DNA of 64,000 bases, taken from the NCBI GenBank assembly GCA_035079385.1, contig JAVHKY010000054.1, forward strand, positions 12,501,501 to 12,565,500, given 5' to 3'. Below the pieces are notes generated by a model. It ran no database searches and was not told the origin of the DNA. It saw only the letters and a program-made list of their open reading frames with translations. This stretch comes from Aspidiotus rigidus. Its lineage: Eukaryota > Arthropoda > Insecta > Hemiptera > Diaspididae. Every line of letters begins with the position of its first letter. Positions within the stretch are counted from its first letter, which is position 1. The translations under genes and the position numbers were made by a program. Shown piece after piece: positions 48,318 to 61,018 of the stretch.

Positions 48318-49052
48318 CAAGCACCGAACGTATCTATAACCGACGACTTTACCTTGAAACGTAATACGGATTCATCAGCCAGCCCGCTTGTCGTCAAACC
48401 TAAGCCAATACGTCACGTGAATAATAATAACAACAATAACAATAATAAAATGCTCGTCAAAAGTCCGGGTAGTTACGCGAAGAACGCCGCTACAAATCCG
48501 CAGCAATCGAATACATTTCTCGGCAGTACCAACGTTTACACCGGTAATGGGATTCCGAGTTTGAACTTGGATATGAATTCGAATAATGTAAGCGCCAATT
48601 ATCCTATAACTTTGAATTCGTTGATTGCGAATTTGAACGGTGGTGGTGGCAGCGTTAGCAGTCCGGAAACGACACGGAATTTCATCGGTCGTTCGCGGTA
48701 CGATCCGAATTCGCCGAGTTCGAGTTCAACATCGAGTTTCGAGATGACGGCGGACGCGACGAGTCCGCTAGCGTCGACTACTTTCTTCTCCAATACGAAT
48801 CATAATACAGTAAAGCCCAACTTCGGTCCGAAAACGATGAAAATCGCGACCGAATTGGGGGAGAATAACGACTTCCTGCGGCTAAGCAATGTTACACCTA
48901 ATATCAAAGACGAATTGGAATCGAGTTTTGTGGCCATCAATTCGCCGACCAGGCGTACCGCGGTCGATGACAATGATAATAATATGCATCACTTCTGGGA
49001 CGCCAGAATGAAGGATATCGCCGAGGCGATGAACTATCTGGAGTTGATTTAA
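48255..49052 (+). CDS. hdc: headcase readthrough extension (265 codons, stop-codon readthrough)
   Basis: The codons after the TAA at 48252 stay open in the same frame for 265 residues to a second TAA (49050-49052). The extension starts QLFEDTPVSLEHVLQGG. It is rich in Asn, Ser, Thr and Pro, includes a run of nine Asn encoded by mixed AAT/AAC around 48420-48449, and ends in a more ordered segment with HHFWDARMKDIAEAMNYLEL. A 798-base open frame in AT-rich DNA exactly in phase with the upstream exon is strong evidence for translation. Established knowledge: Drosophila hdc makes a short and a long protein by UAA readthrough, and the long form is needed in the trachea. The extension here is shorter than I recall for the fly protein. 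I infer a disordered regulatory tail; no catalytic domain is visible. Confidence 0.85.
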   Translation, partial: QLFEDTPVSLEHVLQGGPSSSQAPNVSITDDFTLKRNTDSSASPLVVKPKPIRHVNNNNNNNNNKMLVKSPGSYAKNAATNPQQSNTFLGSTNVYTGNGIPSLNLDMNSNNVSANYPITLNSLIANLNGGGGSVSSPETTRNFIGRSRYDPNSPSSSSTSSFEMTADATSPLASTTFFSNTNHNTVKPNFGPKTMKIATELGENNDFLRLSNVTPNIKDELESSFVAINSPTRRTAVDDNDNNMHHFWDARMKDIAEAMNYLELI

Positions 49053-50570
49053 TATTTTTTTATTCTTCGAAATTTTGCACTTCTCTCAGGGGTTTATTAT
49101 TATTATTATTATTATTGTTTTTTATATATATATTTTTATTTTCCGAACGAGTTATACCGGTGTTCTCGCCAGATATTACGAATTTTTATCTCTATCAATA
49201 ATACAAACGAATTTGTAAATTTTGTATATTAATTAGTGATGGCTCTCTTTTAGTTAGTTGTGTTTTGTTTCTTCCTCACCTCTCGTCGTGTAATTAAAAG
49301 TTTGACCTTTCGTCATCGTCGTCTTCTTTTTTTCCTTTCCCTTTATTTTCGTTTTCTGTTTTATCATTTTCGTGTATAATACTAGTCAACGATTTATTAT
49401 TATTATTTTTTGTCTATAAAACAATCATCTGTTTTTTTCATCGATTATCGAGATATGATGTGTATAGACGGGAATAATTATTGTTCGTTGTTATATATTA
49501 TTCCTGTTTCGTGTTTATTATTTTTTTATCTCTTTTTTCTTTTATTGAAACTCATCTTTAGCTTCATCTGTTAGTCTGTTTTTCTTTTTTTCTTCCCCTT
49601 ATATTCCTACATTTTGTAGTACGCGAGAGTTTAAATTTTACTTTTTCTTCTCTCTCCTATATTTGTACACTTACCGAGTACTTAATTAGAAGAATATGAG
49701 TAGCGTATATTTTGGTTGGTGAAGTGCACATTGATTTATTTTTACTTTTTTTCGAAGGGACTTCGCAAAGACTAAGAAGTTGCAATTTTCTGGACGACGT
49801 GTGTATTTGGTACGGATGACCAACCTTTTGGTTTAGAATACGGTTAATTGTAAAATTATGCCCCTCCTGTCCCAGGTTTGGACTAGAATATTGTAGGAAA
49901 TATTTCATTAATTTTCTCCAGATGTTATCTTTTTGTTGACTAGTTGTATTTTAGAAGATTGATATTACGAGATGACTGGCATCAATAAGAATGGAATATT
50001 TCCCTGGATTTTTAATCGCGAGTTCCGACCCAAGTCGTTCTCTGGTGTAAAATTTTATCCTGAATGAAGCTCAGACCCTCCAACCGACAAGGAGGACGTT
50101 TTCTTGAAGTGCTGTCAGAGTAAAACCTCAACTTGGTACGGACTCTTTCTCATTTTGATGCATGATTGACTTTTTTCTTGTCATTATGGCCTCTTTTCGA
50201 ACCCAATCTACATTCATCTTTTCCTCATTTCCGGATGTTGGTCCAAGAAAAATGTACCAAATGATGGTGGGGTGTAGATGAAACTTGACATGATTGTCAG
50301 TCAATGTGTCCTAATGAACCCATGAAAACCTTGCACTCCCTGATATACACACCACCCACTATAGGGAAATAAGTGCCTCCTTCAGCTGTTTTTTGGTATC
50401 ACCTCGATAAATATCAATTTTCAAGCGGTAGTTATTTTCCTGTGGTTGGTTCCGCCTAAAGTAGAGAGAGGAGTTGAAGGGCTCAGTAGGATCGAGTAAC
50501 TGACGATTGCGCCCAGTTTCAACTTTACTCGATTCATTTTTGGCCAAAGTGCTCATCTTTCTTGAAGTTT
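49053..50570 (+). other. start of headcase 3' UTR, extent unknown
   Basis: Sequence after the second stop is T-rich and unique, with short ATT repeats (49090-49113) and no recognised coding frame. No convincing AATAAA with a downstream GT-rich element was found close to the stop. AATAAA hexamers occur at 52484, 53590 and 57035. Drosophila hdc has a long 3' UTR, so the transcript may run several kilobases. The end cannot be fixed from sequence alone. Confidence 0.5.
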
Positions 50571-52060
50571 CTCTTCAAACTATTTCTCAGATTCAAAAAT
50601 ACTGTAGTACCGTACTAATTCTCAGATTCAAAAATATCTCCCTGTAGCTCCTGAAATTCCTCGTTTCAGATTGCAGTGTAAATTTATCTCCTGCCGATAC
50701 TTTGGTGAGTACTTTCACGAAGTGTGACTCTTAAACTCTCTCAAGAATTCAATTTCGACTTTTTTTGTTGTGCACAACTTCCATGTTTTGTATTTCCTTA
50801 CTTTCTTTCTGTTGACTGGGTACTTTCTCTGCATCATTACCCTTATTTTATCGTACAGTCCAAGGTCCATCATTTCTGAGTAATTTTGAATAAGAAAGTA
50901 AACAAATAAAAGAAGTATGAACCCGAGTTTCTTCACTCATTTCCCTCGGTCTATATTGAGTTTTTTTGAACTCTTTCAAAAATTCAATTTTTGCTTCCTT
51001 TGTAGTGCACAACTTCCATGTTTCATATCCAATACTTTAGTACTTTCTCTCCTTAATTACCATCATTTTATTATGCAGTAGGATCGGTCAATTTTGAATG
51101 ACGAAATAAATGAAACAAAAGACTGGAGAAATTGAAAAATATGAAGACATCCTCTTACTTTTTCAATTCTTTTTTTGCTCTTATTCAATACATATTGGGA
51201 CACCTAATCTCTGTCTCAAACCCAAGCTTCTTTACAGATTTCTTTCCCCTCGTTTATATTGACAATCTGGAACTGTTGCAAAAATTTAATTTCCGCTTCA
51301 TTTGCAGTGCACAACTTCCATGTTTTATATCCTAATACTTTCTTCTGTTGCGATCAAGTACTTCCTCTTAATTGTTACCATTATTTTATCGTACTCTGAG
51401 TCAATTTTCGGTCATTTGAATAACACAGTAAACGAATCAAAAAACTGGGGAAATTTGAAAAAAAAATTGAAAAATGAAGTTTTTTTTTTTTCAATTCAAT
51501 TTTTTTAGACATTCAATCTCTCAATTTAAACCTAAGTTCTTGTACAGATTTATTTTCCTTCACCCATATTATGAAGTGTTTGAATCTTGAACTCACAAAA
51601 ATTCAATTGTAGTGCACAACTTCCTCGACTCATATCCAATACTTCCTTGCGTTGAGAATAAGTACTTTCCATCCATCCTTTGTTACCATTATTTTAGGGG
51701 GCATTCATTGATCATGTAGAGGCCTCAGAGGGGAAGAGGGTAGAGAGCCATTCTTACATAAGTTTTTTCTAATTTTTTCCGAGTCAAAACCCCCAAAATT
51801 CATCTTAAGAGCGAGCGAAAAAAAAGTCACATGTTGCCAATTTGAAAATTCTGCGAGGAAGTTTTTTTTCTATAGAACTTGTGGCAGAATTTTGCGTAAG
51901 AATGGGGAGGTAATAGAATCTTGAATATCCTTATACGGGGGAGAGGAGGCTTAAAAATAGGCAGATTTGCAAAATACTCTGAGTCATTTTTGGGTAATTT
52001 TGGATAACGAAGTAAAAGAATAAAAAAAAATCAGGTAAATTGGAAGAAAAAAATGAACCA
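50570..52060. repeat. degenerate tandem array with GTGCACAACTTCC units
   Basis: Four or five units of about 240-306 bp. Landmark GTGCACAACTTCC occurs near 50770, 51006, 51307 and 51612, each followed by GTACTTTCTCT-like and ACCATTATTTTAtCGTAC-like sequence. The array lies 1.5 kb after the headcase stop. Confidence 0.8.
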
Positions 52061-55000
52061 ATACAAAAATAATATTTTTTCTGGGTCAATTTTATGTTAA
52101 AGTCTGGACGCTTCCTATAACAATGCTACTACCGTGCTATATTTAGATAAGGAGGAGGGTTAAAATTGAGGATTGCTCTGAGTTCCAAATTCATAGAGTG
52201 CTTAAAAGCATTGTGATTTTATAGTTTGTTAGGTTTTTGGTCTTCGCTGGTGGAGGTGATTTTTATTGATTGAGAAAAAATTTGAATTTGCGAGGACAAA
52301 GGAGGAACCAAGGAAATCTGAACTCAAATGTCAATATTATACCTCAGTTTTGCGGGCGAGAAGCATCGCTTTCAAGATAAGAAATGATAAGAGAGAAAGT
52401 ATGTCATTATTGTAGTTTTGATAGTGTTTGCTTGCTATTTGGAATGAATTCGAAAGTTTTGATTTACTCATTCGTTCACTTGAAATAAAACTTGTCAATA
52501 ATCACACCGTATGCCTCTAGTTATAGAGTACACTATTCAACATCCCTCTGTGTTACTCTTTCAAGTATCCTCGTCATCCCTGGTTTCGTTCTTCCTCTTA
52601 TTTGTTTTGTCGCATTCAAAGAAAAATTTCATGCACACCGTCTTCCCCTTCTTTTGGCTTTCTTTTTGTCTTCAGCCTACGGGGCCCTTTATTGGCTCTT
52701 TATTGTATTCTTGCATCTACTTCTGTCATTTCCTTCAGTCCATCCATTTTACTCTCTATTGTTTTTGCTTTTCACCCCCTTGTCAAAAAATTGTAACACC
52801 AGAGAACGTAATGCGCTCCCTATCCGGTTCTTGTGTTCTGCGCGCGCCTGTCTTTTAATATAATATAAAAACTGGTTCCGATTATATTCCCTTGTTTCGC
52901 GGCCATAATAACTTCTGAAATCCCGCACTCGTCAAGAACTTTGTCTCGCTTTTTAATTTGCGCGAAGAAAATATCTCTTCATTTTTATGCTCTAAGAAAT
53001 AGTGGAAGGGAAAATATTACAATTTCGACTAATTCCTTTCTGTAGCTGTACATTATTATTATTATTACTATCATTAATTATTATTAAACATTATTATTAA
53101 TAATTTACTTTTACGTATTGTGTGTGTGAGTCACTGTACGATGAAGGACACACAATGAAGGGGAAAACCTATACGCATTCTATACATTTAAGTCTTTTAC
53201 GATAAAAATTTTACAATAATATTTTGCATTTCTTCCAGTCGAGATCGATGAAAAAAAAAAAAAAAAAAAAAAATCGTGCACCCAACCGTATCTCATTCGA
53301 GGCATTCATTATTTTCTAGAATTTTTCGTTTAAATATTAAGCGGAGTGTTGGAAATATCCTACGACTACCGAGCTCCAAATCGAATCGAAACATGTAAAA
53401 CTAATACTCGCCGATTTTATGTATTCGTACTTTTGTTGTTCATTTTGATTATTGTTAAATTCGTACTGTTGGCATACGTACAATCAGCGGCAAAATACGA
53501 CAAGAAGTGATTCGCGTCAAACACGATTTTCAATTAATTAGTTCTTCCTTTGAGAAGTGATATTTTTTATTTTTACACGATTACGCGAAAATAAAAAACG
53601 AAAAAAAAATATACATGTACAAGAAAACGCTTATTATCGTTTAAGATCTTGAAATTATAATAATAGTATTGATAATGATAATAATACGTAATACTAAATA
53701 CTTTTTAATATCATGGAAAACGTTTGAATGCCGGCTACTCTACATTTATCGTTAAAATATTCTGTATCGTTTTAAGACCATATATAATTACTATGTATCA
53801 TGTAAAACTTACGTTTTTTTTTTGGCGGGAATGATTTGAAATTTTACTTCGGAAAATTAGACATACGAAGTGCGTGTCTGAAAAAAACTGCTTTAAAAAA
53901 AAGGACGCTTATTAGTGCTATGTAGAAGCGTTAGTATGTTTAATCGGTCTCTGTCTTACACACAATCTATATAATTATCATGTTTTTAAAATTTAATTAA
54001 TTTTCATTCTCACTGAAGTATATAGAAGAGGGTGATCGCAAAACGACCGCTTATCAAAGTTACGCTGCTGTTGTCGTTTGCGGAGCCTGAATGAGGAAGA
54101 ATATACACGAAAATGAAGAAATAATGTTCCTATAGTCAATTCAGGCAGACTTCATTTCACGAACGAATTTTAGTAATTTGTAAAAGAGAATTTCATCAAA
54201 TTTTAGTACTTTTTATTTATTATAATATATATATATTTTTCTTTATTTGAGATACACGTGTGGAGAGCGCGTGTACAAATGTGAGTCTTAGGTGCTCTCG
54301 AGTCGAGTGCTTGTGTCGTACGAACGTAACGTAGCGTCGAGAACTCGTTAAGATCAGTAATTTGTTGGAGAAAATGAGAGAAGGACTGCCGTTGTGCGTG
54401 CAAAAGAAGTTCCTTTTCAGAAACGAAAACGAACTAACTGTTGCTCGTACCCAATAAGGAGGGCGCGCGTCTGTTTTTTTTTTGTCAAGAACACCTAAGC
54501 CTCAAATCATCGATCGTGTAAGAGTGTTCGTAATTATTTTTATTTTCTCCCCCTAATCAAATCAACCCTCAACACACAAGCAATCTCATACAGACGACTT
54601 AATTTATAAATTCTTTTTAGTTGAAAATTAGTCGGATTGAGAAATCGGTATTATAATTTCTTTCTTTTATGTACGATTCTGAAATAATAGAATTGAAACC
54701 AAAAAAAAAAAAAAAAAGTATAACTTGGAAGTACAAAATTAAAGTAATTTTTACAAAGTTGTTTTGTTGTGAATATAACAATGTTACGTTTATATTATTG
54801 TGTGTTATTTTAATATTATTATACGTACTTGAGACGATGATATATTGCATGTATGATTGAATTGGTACCTCTATGTCGAGAAGAAGAAAAAAAAAATTAC
54901 GATTATTATTTAAATATTGATATACATTATAGTACAATGCATTCAATCATTTTGTGATATAATGCTCATTGATAATATTATTCTCTTTCCCGTACAAACG

Positions 55001-58000
55001 AAAATGTTTACCATTTCAAAGTACAAAATAATTAATAAGTAGGACATTCCTAATTTTTAGCTCTCTTCGAAAATATCTTCTCTGTTTCCGTACAAAATAA
55101 TTCTCGCTTTCCTCGCGGCTACTGGTGTTTACATTAATAAAAACCGCCGCGAGCGAAAATGTGGGAACAAGAACAAAAATATATATCAAGGATAATGAAT
55201 CAATGACGTATTAATGCCCGAATGTTTCGTTTACTCTTCATTTTCTTCTTACTCTGTCCTTTCTGTTTGTTTTTCTGTTGATTTTTTGGTCGTTATATCG
55301 AGAATTTAGACGTGTTGAAAATTTGTATTATCATTTTTCTTTATTTAATACGGGTTGTGACGCTTAATCGAGATAATGTTTTTTTTCCTAGCGTCTACGT
55401 ACTTTTTGTCTGGGAAATTTTCACGACGATGCGGGTGAACTTGTCTAGTTCTGGAAGATGTAGGTAGCAAATTGAAACGCGTGATTTAGATTTTCGATCG
55501 AGACGCGATAATATTTTGTTCGTTAGCCACTCTGTACGTAATTCATTTTTCGCTAATTTAGGTGTAGGTGGTTCTGTAGTACAGTTTGATCAACGAACTA
55601 TGTGAAAAAAAGAAAATAATAGAGACTCGTATTTTTAGAGTTTGGTAGACGACGCTGATATGCCAAAAAGTGATTTTTCGACTGTATCTTCATAAATATC
55701 GATTTTCGGTGAAAATACCCTGTTTAAAAATGGGAGAACGCGAAATTTTCTACAAAATCGGTCCCTTACATTGTAGTCGTTGAATCGGTATTTATCGAGA
55801 AAATCGTCAATGAAGTATGGTGAAATCATTTATTTTCCTTAGTCTGTGTGACATTGCAGGACTAGAGTCACCTCGGGTATACGTAATATTTACGAGTATC
55901 TCAAGCGATCTTATTCTTGCCCCTCTTATCAAATTTGATACATTTCTATTCCTGTGAAAGTACCATCGTCAAAAAATTATACGTTTTGAATAACATAGTT
56001 CTTGGACGATTTTCTCAATAAATTTAGATTCTACGACTTGAATATAAAAGACCATTTTTGTAGAAAATTTTGTGTTCTTCAATTTTGAAATTAATATCTA
56101 TAGAGATACAGTCATAAAACCATTTTTTGTCCTAGTTTTTCGAGTTTTTTGGACTTGGAGTTATCTCGAGTTTCTTATTTTTGCTCCACTATCTGAATCT
56201 ACTTTTTGTGAATAACTTTCTTTCTGAGAAAAGATAATGCGATAATTACAAAGGACATTGTTTTAGTTTAATGTGTTGTCCTCGGAATTAGGAAAATGGC
56301 GATCCTGTTATTTTGATATTGTAACTGTGCTCGCGTGACTTTTCTCAGAGTCGAACGTATAATTAGGTGAATCCGTATCGTCGTGTTTGTATTATATCGA
56401 AGTGTTCGGGGCAAATCCCTTCCCTTCCCCCCGCGTTGTTAAGACAAATATTTTCATTAATCTCAGGTATTAATTTGTATAACAATCATAATGTGTATAT
56501 CGCAGTTGGTGGTTTTTTGCTTATGGCTTTTGTTTTTCTTCACGATGAAATACGTAACTTTAGTACAAATTATATCGCTTGTCAAAATATAAACGATGCG
56601 AGTGTGTGTAATGATTTTTTTCTTTAGGAATGTCCAAGTACAATCGAACAATTTGTTGAATAATTGAACTCCTGGTTAATTTATTGTTTTATCTAATGAC
56701 AATGCATAATAATATAAAGTATATTACTCCTGTTGAATTTACTTTAAATGAAGAAAAAATAATAATAATTGATCTCTCTTCGCACCTACTCCCCACTCAC
56801 TTCCCTTTGCGTTTGAGTAATCATAAAAAAGAAATTCTTTCTTGAATTTTGAATCGATCTACGAGCAGCTTCCCTTTTCAATGTTATAAAATCAGTGCTC
56901 AAAAGATGTACACAAGCAAGATTATTGTCTCTACATCTTTATTTGGTATTTTTATTTTTTTTTATTTAGTTATTCATTAATTTATTCACTTACCTATTAG
57001 TTTATTGTTTTTGTAAAAAAAAAAAAAAAAATGAAATAAAAATAAAAAACAAATATTGTGTTTTTATATTTATAATTTTTGATTATACAATTTCATTTAT
57101 TGTTACTATTTTCGGTTGATTTATTAATTTACGAATGTAATACAAGCTAAACACGCGTGTTAATTTTTCATGTTTTCCTCCATCAATGTGGACGTGTTTA
57201 ATAATTGGAAAATACGAAAAAAACATTAACTAAAGTTTTTTTTTTTTTTTTTTTTTAATAGAATAATTTGCTTATTCTTCTTGTTTGTTTTATTTTCTTT
57301 TAGTTAATTTTGTTTGCGTGCGAGTTTTGTTATGAATATTTTTTTTTTTTTTAATTATTTACTATTTATTTTTTCTAATTTTTTTTTTTTTATTTAGTAT
57401 ACATAAAACAATTGTATCAGGATGGAAGAAGGTTTGTCTGCATTATTATCGATAAAGTGGAAAAAAAATTGTCATTTATTGTATCATTAAATGTTTATTC
57501 AGAAAAAGAAGAGTTTTGTTATTCCAACAAGCAATCGTCGTGATATAAAAAAGGAAGTTATAAGGAACTTGAGAATGACAAGCGTCTACAAGAATGGCGA
57601 CTAGAACATATTGTGAACAAAAAATTCTGCGCGAGAAAAAGAGTCGAGCTCATAAGTAGCATTGTTTCTTACGCAGCGAAATAAATAGCTCTATATTCTC
57701 GAGATAATAAATTTAGGAAAGCGTTTTGGAACCGGGTCAAATATCTTTCGATAAATAAAGACGACATAACGCCGTTGTTTGCGCCGCTGCTACCCCCTTG
57801 ACGAAGTCGCGTATTGGGCGTTCTCTAAAAGCGCCTAATTCGGCTCGGCATATTGAACGAACAATTTTTCTTTAGGCTCGCGATAAATCACTTAAAATGA
57901 ATTGTTTGCCAATGACTATGGCGAACGAGTTAGATAGAACTTCTTGGAAAAAACATGTTAGATGCTCGTTACGCCGTATAAGAAGCACTAGAATCGAAAG

Positions 58001-58970
58001 AATTATGCCGGAAAAATGTTATTTTTATCGCGTCGCTGATCTTTCCAGATCGTGAGTGCTTAATTCGCTTACGAGAAGGACGCGCGCGCGAGGCAACGAC
58101 GACGGGAAGCAGCAAGGTTACGTCGAGCACAGTAGGCCATATCGATGCGATCATATTTTCTGTTAATTTTCGATTGTCGGCGAAAAATGCAGGGGTTGGT
58201 CCTACTGGATTCGCGTGTACGCGAGGCCAGAGGAAAAAAGAGGGTGATAATGCACGCATCTATATGTGAGTATATCGAACGTCGGATTTATTACGGAGGT
58301 CATTATTAAGCGAATTACATATTGTTGGGTTGATAGTCTTGTGCAGCATCCATTTCTTTAATAAGATGAAACAATCGCTTACGACGAATTGCTTTCAGAG
58401 GTCGAAAACAGCGCTGTTCCATGGGCTAAAATAAGTCGCTTTATGAGACCGGATTTGGTGAATGATGCTGCTGTTAATAGCCCGCCGATTTTAATGTGAA
58501 CTTCTCATCAATTTAAATCTTTTGGCAACCTCTCTTTCGCATTCATCATTCCATCAACAATGTTCGATTATTGACGCGAGATCTCTTGAACAAATACCCG
58601 GCACTGAAGTTAGGCAATTTTATTCACGGATCGGAATTGAACTTTGTATTATGGTCACGCATACGGATTTCTTGAAGGAACAAGTTGCGTTCTAGATTAA
58701 TGGTCAAAATACAAGTTTCGGAGTTTGTACTTACCATCGCTCATCTAACTTTCAGTGATGAAAATTAGCCCGTCTCCTCCCGCATGCTAATGTGTAGCCA
58801 AACTAGTACCAGTCTATGTAAGAACTCATCGCAAAATATGAAGTTTATCTACTTAAATTCTACCAAGTTCGCAGAATAAACTAAAAAATACGAACTAAGC
58901 ATCCTATTGCACGAGGTTTGAGCAAGATCACCTACCCAGTTTTTTATTTATTATTGGAATCTGATAATAC
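52061..58970. other. AT-rich unique DNA downstream of headcase
   Basis: No gene, RNA or dispersed repeat recognised. A-runs at 53253-53273 and 57017-57031 and T-runs near 57236-57256. Potential poly(A) signals at 52484, 53590 and 57035. From about 57600 the sequence becomes CpG-rich. May contain distal 3' UTR or intergenic DNA. Confidence 0.4.
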
Positions 58971-59250
58971 TCACTCCCCAAACTCGATATGGCCGGTGGA
59001 AATTAGATAAGCAAAAAAGGCTGAGGTGTCTACCGATGAAGACTTCCACGCATTTATATGTTGGTCAACCTCAATCTTCATCTGTCTGCCAGTCGTGCCG
59101 ATGTAGAAGGCAGGACAAGTTCGACATGCGATCCTATAAACTCCGCTCTTCTCTTCACGAACAATTCCATCCTCGGCTCTCAGAAAAAGTAGTTGTTGTA
59201 AACAGGACAAAAATCAAAATGGCGCAGGGTGTAGATTTCGCAAGCCGGAT
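58971..59250 (-). pseudogene. Penelope-like remnant: GIY-YIG endonuclease fragment
   Basis: The minus strand reads SGVYRIACRTCPAFYIGTTG, RQMKIEVDQHINAWKSSSVD and SAFFAYLISTGH. The Y-R-I-x-C-x2-C...FYIG core with R and H downstream is the GIY-YIG domain of Penelope-like elements. About 60 residues remain. A third or fourth independent copy in the window. Confidence 0.82.
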
Positions 59251-59645
59251 CTGCGTTAACAAGGGACCTGTTTTATTATTTTTTTTTTAATTTCCATAGA
59301 CCGTCGGGCGAAAACTGACCTATGATGTCATCAGATTGTGACGTCGCGGGGTCAATTCAAAGAAATTTTCAAATCTCTAAAATAGGTGAAGCTCACAGGC
59401 GTTCCCGCCTCTCTGCTTCCGCTCCATGCAGTATATTAATTTTTACCAAGTCTTTCCCTCTTTTATACTATCCTTATACTGGGTCTAGGCTTCCTTTATG
59501 CTTATTCTGGGCTTCGAATGCGAAGCTTGTACTAATGTACTCGTATAGCTTTCCCCTAATTCGAAAATTTCTTAATTAACAGGAAACCTGTTCAACTCGG
59601 AGAGGAGAACCCCTGCGTTCCTCGTTTGACTTCGATAGGGAAGCC
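59251..59645. repeat. dispersed repeat fragments
   Basis: ACCTGTTTTATT with a T-run (59268-59289), TATGATGTCATCAGATTGTGACGTCGC (59322-59347) and GAAACCTGTTCAACTCGG (59582) are worn modules of the TGACGTCA family. 59380-59580 shows nothing recognised. Confidence 0.55.
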
Positions 59646-60249
59646 TAGGAATGTCCAGCTAACGCCAGCCAAAAGCTTGAGCCAATAGTCAGCCAATGAA
59701 ATGTGTCTGTTCGGCTGTCAGTCCAAACTCAGTCAGTCATCGATGGGCTATTGGCTATGGCAGGTTGCCATTTTAGCATTAGTAATGCCAAAAAGAAATT
59801 AGATATTAGCTCCGGAACAATAATTGAATAAGCTTATTACCTAATGGTAAGTCAAACAATCGAATCAACGATCATTGGCTTCCGGTTTAAGCTAATACGA
59901 GGAAAGAGTTGAAAGCCATAAGATGATGATTGGCTGGACATCCGGCTATCAGCTCTTTCCTCGGATTGGTTCAACTGACAGCTAATGATCGTCAATTCTA
60001 TTGGCTGACTTACCGCTAGCTAATGGCTTATTCATTTATCGTTCCGAATCTGGTCTGTACCGTTCCAGAGCCGGTATCTAATTTCTTTTTAGCATTACAT
60101 GCTAAAATGGCAACACTGCCATAGCCAATAGCCTATTGATGACTGGCTGACAGCCGAACACTCGAACAGACACATTTCATTGGCTGACTTTTGGGAAAAC
60201 GGTCACAACATTGGCTTGAGCTTTGGCTGGCCTTAGCTGGACATCTTTG
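59646..60249. mobile_element. inverted dimer of the hAT-type MITE
   Basis: The outer ends TAGGAATGTCCAGCT and AGCTGGACATCTTTG are inverted. The left half (to about 59945) is the 38058 element in reverse. The right half is a forward copy lacking its first tens of bases, so two copies meet near GGCTGGACATCCGGC. Flanks GGGAAGCC (59638-59645) and GAGAAGCC (60250-60257) match at seven of eight bases, suggesting the dimer moved as one unit. Confidence 0.78.
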
Positions 60250-61018
60250 GAGAAGCCGTCGCTTTAATAGGAAGCCTGTGTTATCGGGGAGGGGGGGGGG
60301 AAGAGGGCTCGGAAAAAACTTCCACCAGCCGACAAGCTCGGAGCTCGAAAATTTTTCAAGTCCCCCTCCTATCATATATAGCTTGGGTGCCTGTGACTCC
60401 ATGACTTCATGGGTCAGCTTTGTGATGTCACAATCTGGTGACATCATAGGTCAGCCTTCCATAAGTCTTCCATATAAAACTCGGTGGTCAGTGTATATAG
60501 CCTGAAAGTGTTAAAATTATCAGGTTTTGCAAACCTTCAGCCTACTAATTATATATAAATGCTTGTTGACTTACTATTGGCTGTCAAGGTACTTATGAAT
60601 ATAAGTTTTGCAGTTCACAAATATTCTGAAATAAATATTCACTTCTTCCCTTGCCTTCGTGTGTAAAACTTCTACAGAAAGATTGCCCCTTCAAGTGACT
60701 AGATATGCAATGCTTCTGACTAAGCCCCTTCAATGAGCCAGATATGCAACGCTCCAAACACCCTAAGACTCAGAACGTCCTTCTGAGGTATTTTGAGTCC
60801 CTCTCTTATCATTTACTGCTTGGAGGTCGAATCATATAATAGCTTGGAAGTCAGAATTTTTCCAAGTACCACGCCTGACGTCATGGAGAGGGGAGGGGAC
60901 TTGGGAAAATTTCGACCCTTTAGCCATATATGATAGGAAAGGGACTTGGAAGAATTCCTACCTCCGAGCTATATATGATGGGAGGGGGACTTATAAAAAC
61001 TCCTACCTCCGAGCTATA
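60250..61018. repeat. dispersed ATATATAGCT / CAAGTCCCC repeat modules
   Basis: Includes TGTTATCGGGGAGG (G-run 60287-60300), CCTCCTATCATATATAGCTTGG, TTTGTGATGTCACAATCTGGTGACATCAT, the AGATATGCAAC block shared with 25.87 kb, and tandem CCGAGCTATATATGATGGGAGGGGG units up to the insertion at 61019. Confidence 0.75.

Noticed and set aside
52492..52863. Hydrophobic 123- and 115-codon frames resembling membrane protein
   Set aside because: Two overlapping frames in T-rich sequence both look hydrophobic, which is expected from composition alone.
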